Shown: one piece after another, positions 11,233 to 22,640 of the stretch
Layout of the letters: every line of letters starts with the position of its first letter
Numbering within the stretch: the stretch's first letter is position 1
NCBI GenBank assembly: GCA_020747065.1
Contig: JAGMVK010000009.1
Location: forward strand, 62,001-126,000
Source of the DNA: Cadophora sp. MPI-SDFR-AT-0126
Taxonomy: Eukaryota > Ascomycota > Leotiomycetes > Helotiales > Ploettnerulaceae
Direction of reading: 5' to 3'
Length of the DNA stretch: 64,000 nucleotides
Position numbers and translations under genes: made by a program
Notes under the pieces: model-generated
Database searches by the model: none
The model's input: only the letters and a program-made list of their open reading frames with translations
Told to the model about the DNA's origin: nothing

Positions 11233-11859
11233 ATGGACTCAACACATTCTAATGCCTCTCCGCTTACCATTAAAGACGCGCCGGTAGAGAACTTGCGCCA
11301 GCTAAAAGTGCGCGTGATCGGCGCTGGCTACTCAGGAATCTATTTAGGCATCCGCATCCCTCAGCACCTGCGAAACATCGACTTGAAGATCTACGAGAAG
11401 AATGAAGGCATAGGCGGAATCTGGTGGGAGAATCGATATCCTGGCTGCGCCTGCGATATCCCTCGTGAGTATTTTTACAGACTTCTACACCGTCGAGTTC
11501 CACAGGTTTTCCTGGATATGAGAAAGATCGCTGATAAGTTTGGATACAATACAGCGCATTCTTACCAGTATTCCTTCGAGCCAAATCCCACCTGGTCGGC
11601 GTTCTACGCGCCGGCGGTAGGGTTGTACTGGAGGGCGATCTTGCTTGATGGTGCGCAAGCGATTGCGCTGGGGCCGATGATTAGGGGCCTAAGGTGGAGA
11701 CGAGAACAGGTGGAGATGCAATTGGTGGAGGTGAGGAAAGGGTATATGGATGAGCAGGTATATAATCTATGGGCAGAAACCTGGGGAGGGAATAGTCATC
11801 GGTACCGGGATACCAGGGATGATATAAACAGCGGGAAACTATGCTATGTTGTTTTCTAA
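11233..11859 (+). pseudogene. N-terminal remnant of a Baeyer-Villiger-type flavin monooxygenase
   Basis: Exons 11233-11464 and 11555-11859 with a GT-AG intron of 90 nt. The N-terminus has the FAD Rossmann motif 'VRVIGAGYSGIYLGIRI', followed by 'GGIWWENRYPGCACDIP' and, after splicing, 'HSYQYSFEPNPTWSAFYAPA', all typical of fungal class B flavin monooxygenases. Homology that I can recognise ends there. The following 80 residues, up to the stop, resemble nothing I know, and the family's F-x-G-x3-H-x3-W signature and second (NADPH) Rossmann fold are missing. Full family members run to 500-650 residues; this is about 178. A deletion that joined the N-terminus to unrelated sequence is the likely cause. 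It is probably non-functional, though transcription is possible. Confidence 0.75.
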
Positions 11860-12688
11860 AATCGTTAGTTGCAATACCATTGGCGACAACGGTCTTTATT
11901 TTGTTCTGACCAGCAATCGGATTAGATTATACAAACTATGCTTCGTGTATCGGAGGACATTAATCCAACGTCAATCTCAAAGGCTGAGACTCTCATTCAC
12001 CATGTAAGGCGCTCGGTCTCTGCAACGCATCGCAGGGGAGCGACTCATCATCCAGCGAAGGGCTATAGGAGCTTTAGATCAACTACATGCTTTTTGTGGC
12101 ATAAAACCCCATTTCTACCCCGCTTCATATTTAGAATACCTTCAATAATAATCCCAGCTGTATTCCTAGTAGTGCGATGTCAGAAGTGCCAGTTGGTCCG
12201 CCCATGCAGGATGTTGAATTGGGCCATATTCATTCGCCCTGCTCCTATCACAAGAATATTGTCTCCATATAGCTCTCTAATTTCCACTAATCAAGGCTTC
12301 AGATTCCTGTCTGCTGTAAGCTCCACAATGCAGCTAACATTTCGGGGAGTTCGTGGATAGCCAAAGGAAACCATACCGGCAAGCAGACTGGCGGCCGGTC
12401 ATGTTCCACTGCAGAGATGTGATCCTCTGAGCCCAATAAGATGCCTACACGTTCTTGCAGTCAACCAACACAACAATCCAGAAGTCCAGGAGGACATGTG
12501 ATTAAGGAGGGTCGGCAAGCAACAAGCGTAGCCTCGTGCGGGATTCTTGATTCAATCGAGACCGACGATTTGGAAAATCAAAACCCTTGTGGCCGCAATA
12601 GATCTAAAGCCTTCCTCTCTGTGTCCTCCCTTCTTTACAAAAACTTTTCGCACATGAGACGATTCCCGTGAGAAGCAACTCCAACATT
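11860..12688. other. Gap between the monooxygenase remnant and the coiled-coil gene
   Basis: A 140-residue open frame at 11938-12360 and a 76-residue one at 12441-12671 show no domain, no clear codon preference and no homology I recognise. It may contain the lost body of the monooxygenase in unrecognisable form plus the promoter of the next gene. Confidence 0.4.
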
Positions 12689-14299
12689 ATGATCTCCAGA
12701 AGCCGCCAAGATTCTGGTATTTCCGTAAGAGAGACATCAGCGGGGAGCGGAGGTTCAGGCACTGCTCGTCGACCTCCTCAGCCTGTTTCTGCTTCTTCTC
12801 CCTCTCTTCGAGGCTCCCCAAGTCCCCCTGGCAGGCCTCTCGCAAGCCTCCCCCAAAAACTTGCAACTGAAAGAGGACAGACCTTCACACAGACCTCGAA
12901 AACCCCGACCTCTTCTCGCACTCCTATCTCTCAATGCTATCGCAACACTCTTCCCAGATCAGGGGTTCACCCCAACGTATCAAAACTACCAGCAATTGAT
13001 GACAGATCTGTCCTTTCCGACGTACTATCCAAGTCTGGTTTTGGCGATCTGACACATATTGTGGATACAATCGTCAAACGATTTCTTGAGCAGCTTGTGG
13101 AGGAAATACAAGTAAAGCTGGGCGTCCTATCAGATGATGTCGGAACACGAGAAGAGGTTTTTCAGGAAGAACTCGATTCAGAACTCTTTCAGATCAATGA
13201 GGAACTAGTAAAGGAACTTGAGGAGCAGCTAAAAATCGCGCAACAAGGAGAGAGTGAGACAGCCCAGGAACGGGACAGGGCTCTCAAGAGCGCGAAAGTT
13301 GCCTGGAAGCAGGTGGAAAAGGCAGAGGAGGAAAGGAAGAAGGCAGAAGAGGAGAGGAAAAAGGTAGAGGAGAAAAGAGACCAGGCTCTCGAGAACATAA
13401 CCGAGTGGAAGGAGCAATGTCAGAATCTTGAAAGCCGGAATAAAAAGATTGGAAAACAGCTGGAAGACGCCGAGGGGCGTCATCTTACGGCATTATGTGA
13501 CGCCAATAATCTCAGGCGGGAGAATACAGAGCTACAGGAGGAGGTTTCAGCATTTCCAAAGGAGAAGGACAGCTTGCAAAAGGAAAATAAGGCGATTCAA
13601 GAACAATGTAGCCGCATGGAACAGCAGATTACCCAGCTGAAGATGCAGGTTGATAATTTGCATGAGAAGGGGAGAGATAGGACAGAAGGCCTGGTGGAGG
13701 ATATAGCCCGACTAGAAGAGCGGGTCGCTGGCTTAGAGGAGGAAAATAGCAGTCGGCAAGACCGGATCAAGAGTGTGGAAGGCGAGAAGAGTGAGCTGCA
13801 GGCTGGAAATGACAAGCTCCAAGGAGAGAGAGATGGGCTCCAAGGAGAAAGAGATGAGCTCCATGAAGAGAGGGACAAGCTTCAAGGAGAGAGAGATGAG
13901 CTTCATGAAGAGAGGGACAAGCTGCAAGGAGAGAGAGATGAGCTTCATGAAGAGAGGGACAAGCTGCAAGGAGAGAGAGATGAGCTTCATGAAGAGAAGG
14001 ACAGGCTTCAAGGAGAGAGGGATGGGTTCCTTGAGCAAATAAACGCGCTAGAGGGGCAGAAAGATGCGCTTTTTGTGGCAGACCAGACGACCCAAGAGGA
14101 ACAACACACCCTACAAAGAGAGAAAGACACCTTACAGAGAGAGAGAGAGACCTTGCAGAGAGAGATCACGCGTCTGGGGCTACTTTCTCTGGCCGCTGAT
14201 GGTAGGGCAGGTGTCCGCAAGAACCGAGCTCATGGGGGACAGGTCCGGCCAGGGCGTGTGATGATGGTGCGGAGCCTGAGAGACAGGAGAACCGTGTGA
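12689..14299 (+). CDS. Coiled-coil protein with a Ser/Pro-rich head and heptad-like repeats
   Basis: Single open frame, about 536 residues from the first ATG at 12689; the frame is open slightly upstream with a GTG only. Residues 1 to about 90 are rich in Ser, Pro, Thr and Arg and look disordered. From about residue 150 to 490 the sequence is almost continuous charged coiled coil, rich in E, K, R, Q and D, for example 'KAEEERKKAEEERKKVEEKR'. Within it are four tandem 14-residue units 'DELHEERDKLQGER' (13853-14020). The tail after 'REITRLGLLSLAADG' is basic. No enzymatic domain is seen. Function is unknown; a scaffold or structural role is only a guess. It lies between the decayed monooxygenase and the LINE, and nothing ties it to the metabolite genes. 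Confidence 0.65.
   Translation: MISRSRQDSGISVRETSAGSGGSGTARRPPQPVSASSPSLRGSPSPPGRPLASLPQKLATERGQTFTQTSKTPTSSRTPISQCYRNTLPRSGVHPNVSKLPAIDDRSVLSDVLSKSGFGDLTHIVDTIVKRFLEQLVEEIQVKLGVLSDDVGTREEVFQEELDSELFQINEELVKELEEQLKIAQQGESETAQERDRALKSAKVAWKQVEKAEEERKKAEEERKKVEEKRDQALENITEWKEQCQNLESRNKKIGKQLEDAEGRHLTALCDANNLRRENTELQEEVSAFPKEKDSLQKENKAIQEQCSRMEQQITQLKMQVDNLHEKGRDRTEGLVEDIARLEERVAGLEEENSSRQDRIKSVEGEKSELQAGNDKLQGERDGLQGERDELHEERDKLQGERDELHEERDKLQGERDELHEERDKLQGERDELHEEKDRLQGERDGFLEQINALEGQKDALFVADQTTQEEQHTLQREKDTLQRERETLQREITRLGLLSLAADGRAGVRKNRAHGGQVRPGRVMMVRSLRDRRTV
13853..14020 (+). repeat. Four tandem 42-bp coding repeats
   Basis: Four nearly identical 42-bp units encode 'DELHEERDKLQGER' three times and 'DELHEEKDRLQGER' once. 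Units of 14 residues equal two heptads, so copy-number change keeps the coiled-coil phase. The near identity at the DNA level points to recent expansion. Confidence 0.9.
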
Positions 14300-14752
14300 G
14301 TGGCCTTTTCTCGTCGCACTAGATGGTTGTTTCCCGGCATTGCTGACGGTGTGGCATCAGACAATTGACAAGGAGAGCCGATCAAGGATTTCCAACCGGA
14401 AGAACATCCGTCTCAAGAGAAACTCAGCAACTCCATCCTATCCACAGCTATCTTTTGTCTACTCTGGAATAATTTCAGGTTCCAGGCAATTTTTAGCACG
14501 CACTAACTTTTCTTCTCTTCAGATCATTCCCTATACTCCTGTCTTCCCTACGTTATATTTCTGTGCAGTCGGGTACTGGCATGTTTGGGGACGTTGTATA
14601 AGGGTAAGGGAAGCGTTTTAATTTCCATTCGACCTATGTCGTTATTTCAGCATTATCCACTTTTGTTTAACGTAAGCAGAGCCTCTTGTTACTTGAATTG
14701 GCTGCGGAAGGGACGGAGGGAATATGCCCTTTCTCCACCGTGCATAGACCTA
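14300..14752. other. Intergenic stretch before the LINE
   Basis: Holds the 3' flank of the coiled-coil gene and normal-composition sequence up to the LINE target duplication. Short open frames here show no features. I see nothing else. Confidence 0.4.
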
Positions 14753-17700
14753 TCCCACACCTCTCATTCATTCATTTATTCATACTCGGTTCCAGCAGTC
14801 CACCGTAGGGACTGCTATACCGGCATGGTCCAGCTTCGGCGCCAGTTGCCGAAGTGCGCCTTATCGCATTTAGTAATTCGCACTTTACTTTATTACTTTG
14901 CAGTGATCAGCAACCTCCTTTATTGGATAGTCTGGCTCCTATCTACGATTATTTATATAGGTGTTAAGTAGGAGTGCTTTGCTTCATTCTTTAACAGTGC
15001 ATTAGGCTCTTTAGCTGCCGCTTCTGCTAGCCATCTCGTGTCCCTGTACCTTTAGTCTCCCTCCAGCGCTCTACTTCGTCTCTTTGCTCTGCATCGTAAT
15101 TCCGAAACTACCTAAGGAGGCGCGTCTGTTCTATAAATCTGATTACCTTTATGACTAGTTTTGGCTCGTTCAAGATTATCCTCAGGTCTATTCGTCCTCC
15201 CCTCCTAAACACCCTTTGCCGTACGTTGTTATATGTCCGATACCTCAGTAGGATATAGTCCACAGTTTGCCGTCCTTTACCGCAGTCGCATCCGGGATCG
15301 TCGACTTCCGGCACTCTTCTCTTCTATAGGAAGTCTTTTAGTCCAATCTTCTCGGTGCGCATCTGGATGAGCAGAGCACTCTGCCACTTCTTTAGGCCAT
15401 AGTACAGTCGCAGGACCTTATGTAATGGCTGCGGGGTATGCTTGAACGTGGTTCTTCCTCTCGTTTCTGCTTTCCAACTATTTATCCATTCGGCTCTTGT
15501 TTGCCTCTTGATCCAGGTCTTCAAGGTTGCTTACAAGTGGTATGTCTTTGTCTATATGGCGTTCTCGTTCACGTGGCCAGCCCCTACCTCTTGTTTAGCT
15601 GCTCTCTTAGCTGCTCTATCCGCGGCTTCGTTTCCCCAGATGCCAGTATAGGCTGGTACCTATCTGATCTCTACTCGCATCCCCCGCTCTCCTTGGAGCT
15701 TGTCTATGAGTTATATCACGTCAGCTATGATGTATGCACTTAATCTGCCTATAGGGTTCTGAAATGTCCGGATGGCTGCCTGGTTATCTGTAAAGATAAT
15801 CAGCTTGTTTCTTTTATTCCCTCTCTTTACGTCCTTGTTTGCAATTTGAAGGGCTAACCTGATACTTTATAGTTTTGCGGCATATACGGTTAAGGTTTCA
15901 CTGCCTCCCATGTACGCCAGTTTTGTATATCTAGTTAGGGGTAATACCGCTGCAGCTCCCACGTAGTTGTCAATTCCGCTGCCGTCAGTGTAGACGAAGA
16001 GGCTGTTTAAGGGGTGCTTGAGGAACTCCTTGTATTAGGCTCTGGCTCTTTCTGGGCATAATACGATCCTTACGATCGGTCCTTACCACTATAGTGCTAC
16101 AAGGAACAGTGGGATAACCTCTTGGTCCTTAATCGACGCTCCGCGGCACTAACGAAGACGCCTATACGTGTGTTCCAAAGGGCTGAGGTATAGTTCCTTT
16201 CTCCATCGGCTCCTCGTGGTCCTAAGGAGTTAGAAACCTGCCAAGGCTGGCATTTTATCTGAGGAGAGGATCCTACTAACTGTCTTAGCGCTTGTCTTCC
16301 AAATCTGTTGTTTTACAGGAAGGAGGTAGAGCTTTACGTCTAGGGCCGGGCCTAACGTTACTTTATATACGCCTTTAATGATTCTACCTACCTTTACTTA
16401 GAGCGTTTTAAGTAAGTTAATAGTTTGTTTTATATAGCCTTCTCCGCGCTCATAGGCGATAGACTATACAGAGCAGTTATATATTATTTAGGGGATAACA
16501 ATTACTTAGTAGATCTTCCTAAATTCAGTAATTCCTACTCCCTAAGTAGAACCGGCCAGACTTACTAATACACTAATAGACTTTGAGATCCTTATCTTTA
16601 GGTTCTAGATATACGGTTTCCAGTTTAGTGCCGTATTAAGCGTAATCCCAAGGTATTTACTACTTATAGACAGGTGTATAATTGTTTATTCTACTTGTAT
16701 ATGGCGGTTGACATCTACTACTTAATGCCTCCTTATATAGTGAGTGAGCTGGAATTTGCTTAGGGCGAAGACGGATACATGCCTCTTTACTTAAATAGTT
16801 GCTTATTACATAGTCTTTTCTAGTTTATCGCATATTTCTTTGATTGAGCTTCCCCAACGTAAGATTGCAATATCATTAATGTAGCCTGCAGTAAGGGTAT
16901 TAAGCTCTCGGTTACAAGTCTCTATCAAGTCAGCGTTATAGTACAAGTATAAAATAGGTGATAGCGGTGATCCTTAAGGAATTCCGGTAGTCGTCTAGTA
17001 CACCTTTAACTTAAATGCATTGAAACTAATAACTATACTCCTATCTGTAAGGAAACTAGCGATCCATCTAACCGTTCTTTCATTTATCCTACGTTTACAC
17101 AGATTATGGAGTAATCTGGTATATAAGACGTTATCGAAAGCCCCCAAGACGTTAAGTAGGAGGAGGCTTGCCACTTATAGTTCGGGCAAATTCCAAGCCT
17201 TGTATATCTTCTTAATAATAGTGTGTAGTGCATAGTCTACCGATCTTCCCTTACGTCCTCCAATGTATGTACTTAGCAGCAGTTAGTGCGCCTTGGTTAC
17301 GTAGCTAATTCTTCTTGTAATAATCGAGTCCATGAGTTTGCCAATAGTGTTTAGCAGAACTATCGGACGATACGCCTTAGGGATAGTATAGTTATCCTTG
17401 CCTAGCTTCCTGAGGACGATAGTAGTAAACTATCGGAAGTATACTAGGTAATACCCTAATCGTAGGCTCTAATTATATATTCTTATAAGATGCGGGGCTA
17501 GCTAGGTAGCAATGATATAGAGGACTTTATTTATAATCCCGTCTGGTCCTGGGCTTTTTATTAGGGGCGTTGAGGTAATAGCTTAGAGTACCTCCCTCTC
17601 TATAATATCTGGAAATAGGATTTGATCTCTGTATTCAGCTCCCCGGATATCCTGGAGGTCTGGTTCTGGTGGTATCGGGAAGAAACTTGCCTTCAGAAGT

Positions 17701-20700
17701 CGTGCTTTATCTTATAGCTCCACGTACTCGGTGTTTATTGTTAGGTCTTTTAATATCGGGGTCGTTATCGGTGCTACTTCCCCTCGGTTTTTTGCCCACC
17801 TTACTAGCTTTCATATACTCTCTGGGCTCTTTATAGCGCTTTCGATTTGGTTTCGGTAACCTTGAAGTAAGGCTTTGCAGATCACTCTTCCTTTCTGGTT
17901 TCGAACTATACAGTAGGCCTCCCAGCTCTCGTCTAAGTGGAGTTGGGCGTTCCGGTGCTTAAGTCTTCGCGCTTCAGCTTGTATTTCCTTGCATTCAGAG
18001 GTCTAGCCGGCTCTCGCTCTTAAGGACTATCTTTTCAGGGGTGTGGCGTGTTCTATAGCCGATTATATTGCTCTTGCCACCTCCCCGATATATTTGTCTA
18101 AAGCATGTTTTGATTTGGGACAACAGGGTGTGAGTAACTCTTGCGCGAGTTTTGCTCGGAGCTCCTTCTTATTAATGCTGGACCAGTCACGTGTTTCTGT
18201 CTATTGTTGTTATCTTATTCGGAGATCTAAAATCGTTGTGATTGGAAGGTGGTCTGAATTGTGGTCCATCTCGTTGTCTACCCCGCATTTGACAACCCTG
18301 TCCACTAGGTCTTGTGTGCTATAGCAGAGGTCGATGCAGGTTTATGTGTGGTTATCGTCGTACGTAACTGTATCGGTGGGCAGGAGGTTACCTAACTAGT
18401 ATTCCTCTATAATATTGATTAAGTCATCTGATTCTGGATCTCTTTCTTGCACTGTTTAGCCGCCCCAGAATTCATGGTATAAGTTGAAATTACCCAGGAT
18501 GATTTGTCCTTCTTCCTGGTGAGCGGAGAGCACTGTTCTAAGGTATAGTAGGTAATTCGTCCAATAGTCTGATAATTTCGAGGGATTATATACATTGTGT
18601 ATATAGATTTTTATTACTACTTCTGTAATTAGGCTTATTATTATAATTTCAAGTGTACTCAAGTCTCGTGTATGGTCCGTAAATCTCCACTTACTTAGAT
18701 CTATTCTCTTATTAATAAAAAAGCAGACTCTCGCAGGTGCTTCTCTGCTGTTATTAGGGAAACAGAGGTGGAAAGATTATGTAATTGAGTTATAGATCGT
18801 TGAGATAAAGGGGTTCCTTTATAGTTTCTGAAGTGCTAGAATATTATACTCTGAGATCCTTGGGTCACGTAGTAATATAGCTATTACTATATCTCTTGAT
18901 TTTATGATATTGTACTATAGGATCTTTATACCTTCTTTGCTGTAATTTATTATTCATCTGTACTCTATTAGGAACTAAGTAGTAAGTTCGTTATAATTAA
19001 TTCCAGTACTTGTCTTAAAGGCATATATAATTTCCGCGGTCTCTAGCTGTCCTCGGCTATAATTATGTCCTTATTCTTATCTTACGTACTATCGAGCCTA
19101 TTTCCTAGGTAGATCCTCTTTAGAGCTCTTCCTTTTATTAAAGACTTACTCCTGGAGTTCTGTTTGTTTAGTGGTAGTATTAGCGTTAGCGATGATAGCC
19201 TTGCTATAGTAGCACTTAACCTGCCTCTCTGGGTTCTATTCATTATTACTACCACTTTTACTAGCGTAGTATCAATAATCACTAGTCCCATTAGTGGCCT
19301 CTCTTTCGTTAGTGGGATAAAATGATATGGTTATTAGGCATTATATACAGCTTTCACCTTACTTAACTTGACTTTCCGGATAGGACATCAATTATTCCAC
19401 GCCTTATGTGCCCCCTTGTATATTATATATTTCCTGATGGCGGATTTATCGACCTTAATAAGGCAATCTTTCGAGCTATACGGTTCTGTATAGTAGCTAT
19501 ATACTGTGCTCGCTTTGCACTAGGTTCCTATGTAGCTGTATTTTTGACACTTATAGTATTGCTTTAGTCAATACTATCTATTATATCTCTTGCACTAGAA
19601 TACCTTGCCTTACCAGATAAGTTCTTTGTTTATGACCTTATTTACGTCTTCTGGGATTATAAACTCCACGATAATAGTTAAGGCCGACTTTATAAGTGCG
19701 GCTCTTAATAGTCATCCAATGTATTTAATATTTGCATTTAGTATGAACGGTCTATTATTATACAAGAGCTCGGCCTTAATCTTATCAAACTTCTCTATAT
19801 CTATTAAGCTAGTTCTAATGCCGTGCGTAAGAATTCTATATATTAGCAGTTGTATACTTATGCCTCTTCTAATCCGGTTTACTCAGTTATTTACGAATTA
19901 TTTTAAGGCCTTTACTTTGTTTTTGTTTAATATCTTAATACTAAGGTTACCGCTCTTTAGTTAATTAATTAATACTACCCGAATCCGTTTAATATACTTG
20001 TTTCTACTCTATTCAATCGCGCGGTTAATATGGCTCTGTAAGTTTCTGGGGTTCTTAGCTCAGAGGCTCTTAATAATAGATATATTTATAATCTTTACAA
20101 TGATTTTACGTTGTGCTTAAATAAATAATAATATCTTAGTAAATATTATGATTAGCTTACTAAGAGGCGCGGCATTACTACTTAATGCCGACGCGTATAA
20201 AGCCTTAGGAGGCGGAGTACACTACACTATTTTCACTATATCATTCATTATCTTAGTCATATTATTTATTACTTTAGCTATATTATTCGTCTTTTATAGA
20301 AGTTCAGTAATTATTCGTCGCATCGCAGCAGCTTCCTTTACGGCTTAATTAGTCTCCTAGCTCAGCGTAGCCATATACTACTGCATTATTATATTCTACT
20401 GAACTTTAATCGCCGTAGATTATACTGTTTCTGCTGTTGTTTTAAGGTTACTCTGGATAGTTGTAATAGCTTAGACAACGGCACTAAGATCAGGGGTATT
20501 CTGGAATTTGGAAATCAGAACGCTCATAGATACGATCATAGTCTTAATAAGAGGCTTCGGCACTAGCTAATCTCCGGCAGAGTTAATACTAACGAGTACT
20601 TTCCTAAGGTAATCGCTAAGGTATGCAGTATGCTCTCAGGGGTCGTTAGGCCATGCTACTACTTAAGGCCACGATATCGCCATACTACGTGTATCACACT

Positions 20701-20823
20701 AGGCAATACGCACAAGCTTAGGCTTCTTAACTAGCTAAAAGGAGGGCTGCTAGGTATGGTTTCGTTGCTTAATTCCAAAAATTTTGTTCTCGCTGTTTGT
20801 GATGTTTTTCTCCCACACCTCTC
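14753..20823 (-). mobile_element. Full-length Tad-like LINE with 13-bp target site duplication
   Basis: Non-LTR retrotransposon on the minus strand; the element is 14766-20810. The 13-mer TCCCACACCTCTC occurs exactly at 14753-14765 and 20811-20823 as the target duplication. The 3' end carries a short tail of TGAA-type repeats (14766-14785). Decayed coding regions lie in order: a gag-like ORF1 (about 20,350-19,300); endonuclease ('HNVYNPSK' and 'LGNFNLYHEFWGG', about 18,600-18,460); reverse transcriptase ('GAFDNVLYTRLLHNLCKRR' about 17,150; 'GSPLSPILYLYYNADLIET' and the active site 'GYINDIAILRWGSS', YxDD degraded to YIND, about 16,970-16,850); an RNase H-like region (about 16,000-15,500); and a C-terminal knuckle 'CDCGKGRQTVDYILLRY' (about 15,300). 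Many stops interrupt it, so it is dead, but it is less AT-shifted than the blocks to its right. Confidence 0.85.
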
Positions 20824-20865
20824 GCTTTCGGGAAATCCGATTGAAATCATCACGTGACCTACCCC

Positions 20866-21362
20866 CATTGATTGATTATGTCATACACAGATCCAGCAGT
20901 CCGCAGGACTACTATGTCGAAATAGTCCAGCTTCGGCGCAGTTGCCCCCCGAAGTGCGCCTTACTACATTGGGTGGTCGCAACTTCACTTCATCACGATA
21001 ACGTAACCAGCAACCTTCTCTACTAAACGGATTGGCCCCTATCTACGACTATTTCTATAGGCGTTAAAGGAGTGCTTTACTTGTTCTTTAAGGGTATATT
21101 AAGCTACTCAGCTACCACTCCTAATAGCTATCTAGTGTCCTTATACCTTTAGTCTCCTTTCAGTGTTTCACTTTATCTCTATATAGTATATAGCAATTCC
21201 GAAATTTCCTAAGAAGGTGTATCTGTTTTATAAATCATATTGTTTTTATAACTAATTTTAGCTTATTCAAGATTACTCTTAGATTTATTCGTTCTCCCCT
21301 ACTAAATTCCCTTTATCATAAGTTGCGATATTTTCGGCACCTTATTAGAACGTGGCCCACCC
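20866..21362 (-). mobile_element. 5'-truncated second copy of the same LINE
   Basis: About 490 bp that align with the 3' terminal part of the first LINE (14770-15265), starting with the shared TCCAGCAGTCC and continuing through the region encoding its C-terminus. Its 3' tail is ATTGATTGATT on the plus strand, another short tandem tail. Similarity fades near 21,362, which I take as the 5' truncation point. It lies only about 45 bp from the 5' end of the full-length copy, in the same orientation. Confidence 0.75.
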
Positions 21363-21461
21363 TTCCTTCAAGTCTTGACGTTGCAAAGAGTCTTCCGGCT
21401 TCCGGGAGATCACGTGTAATTGAAGGAGATCAGTCATGTGATATAATACTAGTGCCCAAAG

Positions 21462-21653
21462 TGTTGAAGTGTGCCTGACAGCCTAAGGCTTCCAAGAACT
21501 TGTTTCAAGCACGTCTTATTTATAGACCCTATATATGGCCAAATGCCCTCGTTCTTTGTTCTGTACAGTTGGCAATATACTTGATTTGCCCTAATTGAGT
21601 CCTACGTACGATTCTTATTTGCTATCGTTAAGCTAGAGACGTGACGTTCAACA
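21462..21653. mobile_element. Possible solo LTR, TGTTGAA...TTCAACA termini
   Basis: A 192-bp stretch bounded by TGTTGAA and TTCAACA, with a TATA-like CTATATATGG in the middle. The inverted seven-base ends and the TG...CA boundaries fit an LTR. Flanking five bases differ (CAAAG and GAGTT), so there is no target duplication, and I see no second copy in the window. Confidence 0.35.
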
Positions 21654-22640
21654 GAGTTGTCTTGGTAGCTATAATCACGTGAATGCGCGAGTGGCCCGGA
21701 ACTCGGTCAATCTTATGACCGTAGCAGAATTCGTTTCCCGTTATCTAGCTCATATCAATAAGTAGTAGAAGCGAGCGATCGAGAAATCGTTGATTAAATG
21801 TTAGTTCTACTAAAATCTTGCAAGCGCACGTAAGACTAATTGAATACTAAATTAGAATTAGATAAAGAAGGTAATTTTAAAACTTTTTACTAAGTTTCTT
21901 ATTTACTCTATAATTAGTTAGAAAAAAAGTACTATTAAGTAATACTTTTTAATTAATTACTTTTATACTTTTAAATCTTTTCTTTAAATCCTCCTTTTAG
22001 TTTAATATTATTCGGATCTTTAATAAGCTTATACATCCTATTTAATAACGCGTTTATAGCTTTTTTTATATTAATATAGATACGCTAATTATATATAATT
22101 ACTATAGAAATAAAAGGCTTAAGGCCGAATTTATTAAAGGTAGTAAAGTACTTATATAATATATAAAGTATAAGGATAAAATTAAAGTTTCTAAGAATTC
22201 TAGAAAGCTTATAAAAGTACTAAAGTAAAGCTGAAAGAAAAAGAATAAAGGTCTTTATAGTAATAAAAGAAGATCACTTACTTCTTATTCTAATAGTAAT
22301 ACTCCTAATCTAAGTAGTTCCCTTTTATATAATTCTTTTTCTTTAATATAAAGTTCTAATACTAAGGCTTAGTATATAGTATAGAATAATTCCTAGTAGT
22401 CTAATAATATTAAATAATAGTATATAGCTATTATTATTAATTCTTAAGTTAATAAGGCTAATTAAAGAGGTAATATTTCGCTTATTAGATCTCTAGCTTA
22501 TATTACTAAATACTCTTCTTTTACTAGATCACTTATATTATTATCTTAAGGATTAGAATATTACCTTTTAGAATAATTATATACCTAGTAATCTTTCTTT
22601 TAGTCCTTTCTACCTTTATTAGAACAAAGCTTTAATTTTA
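21654..22640. other. Transition into the first AT-rich, RIP-like block
   Basis: Composition changes near 21,830 from ordinary to strongly AT-rich, full of TA steps and nearly without CpA. No gene can be read. It probably includes the 5' part of the Helitron, whose true end I cannot place. Confidence 0.5.

Noticed and set aside
11938..12360. 140-residue plus-strand frame as a gene
   Set aside because: No domain, no splice context and composition unlike the neighbours; probably chance or decayed sequence.
13189..14220. Long minus-strand frames opposite the coiled-coil gene
   Set aside because: They are Leu/Ser-rich shadows of the Glu/Lys/Arg-rich repeat and have no independent support.
20893..21350. 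Second LINE as the 5' part of the first one
   Set aside because: It aligns to the first copy's 3' end in the same orientation and lies outside the 13-bp duplication.
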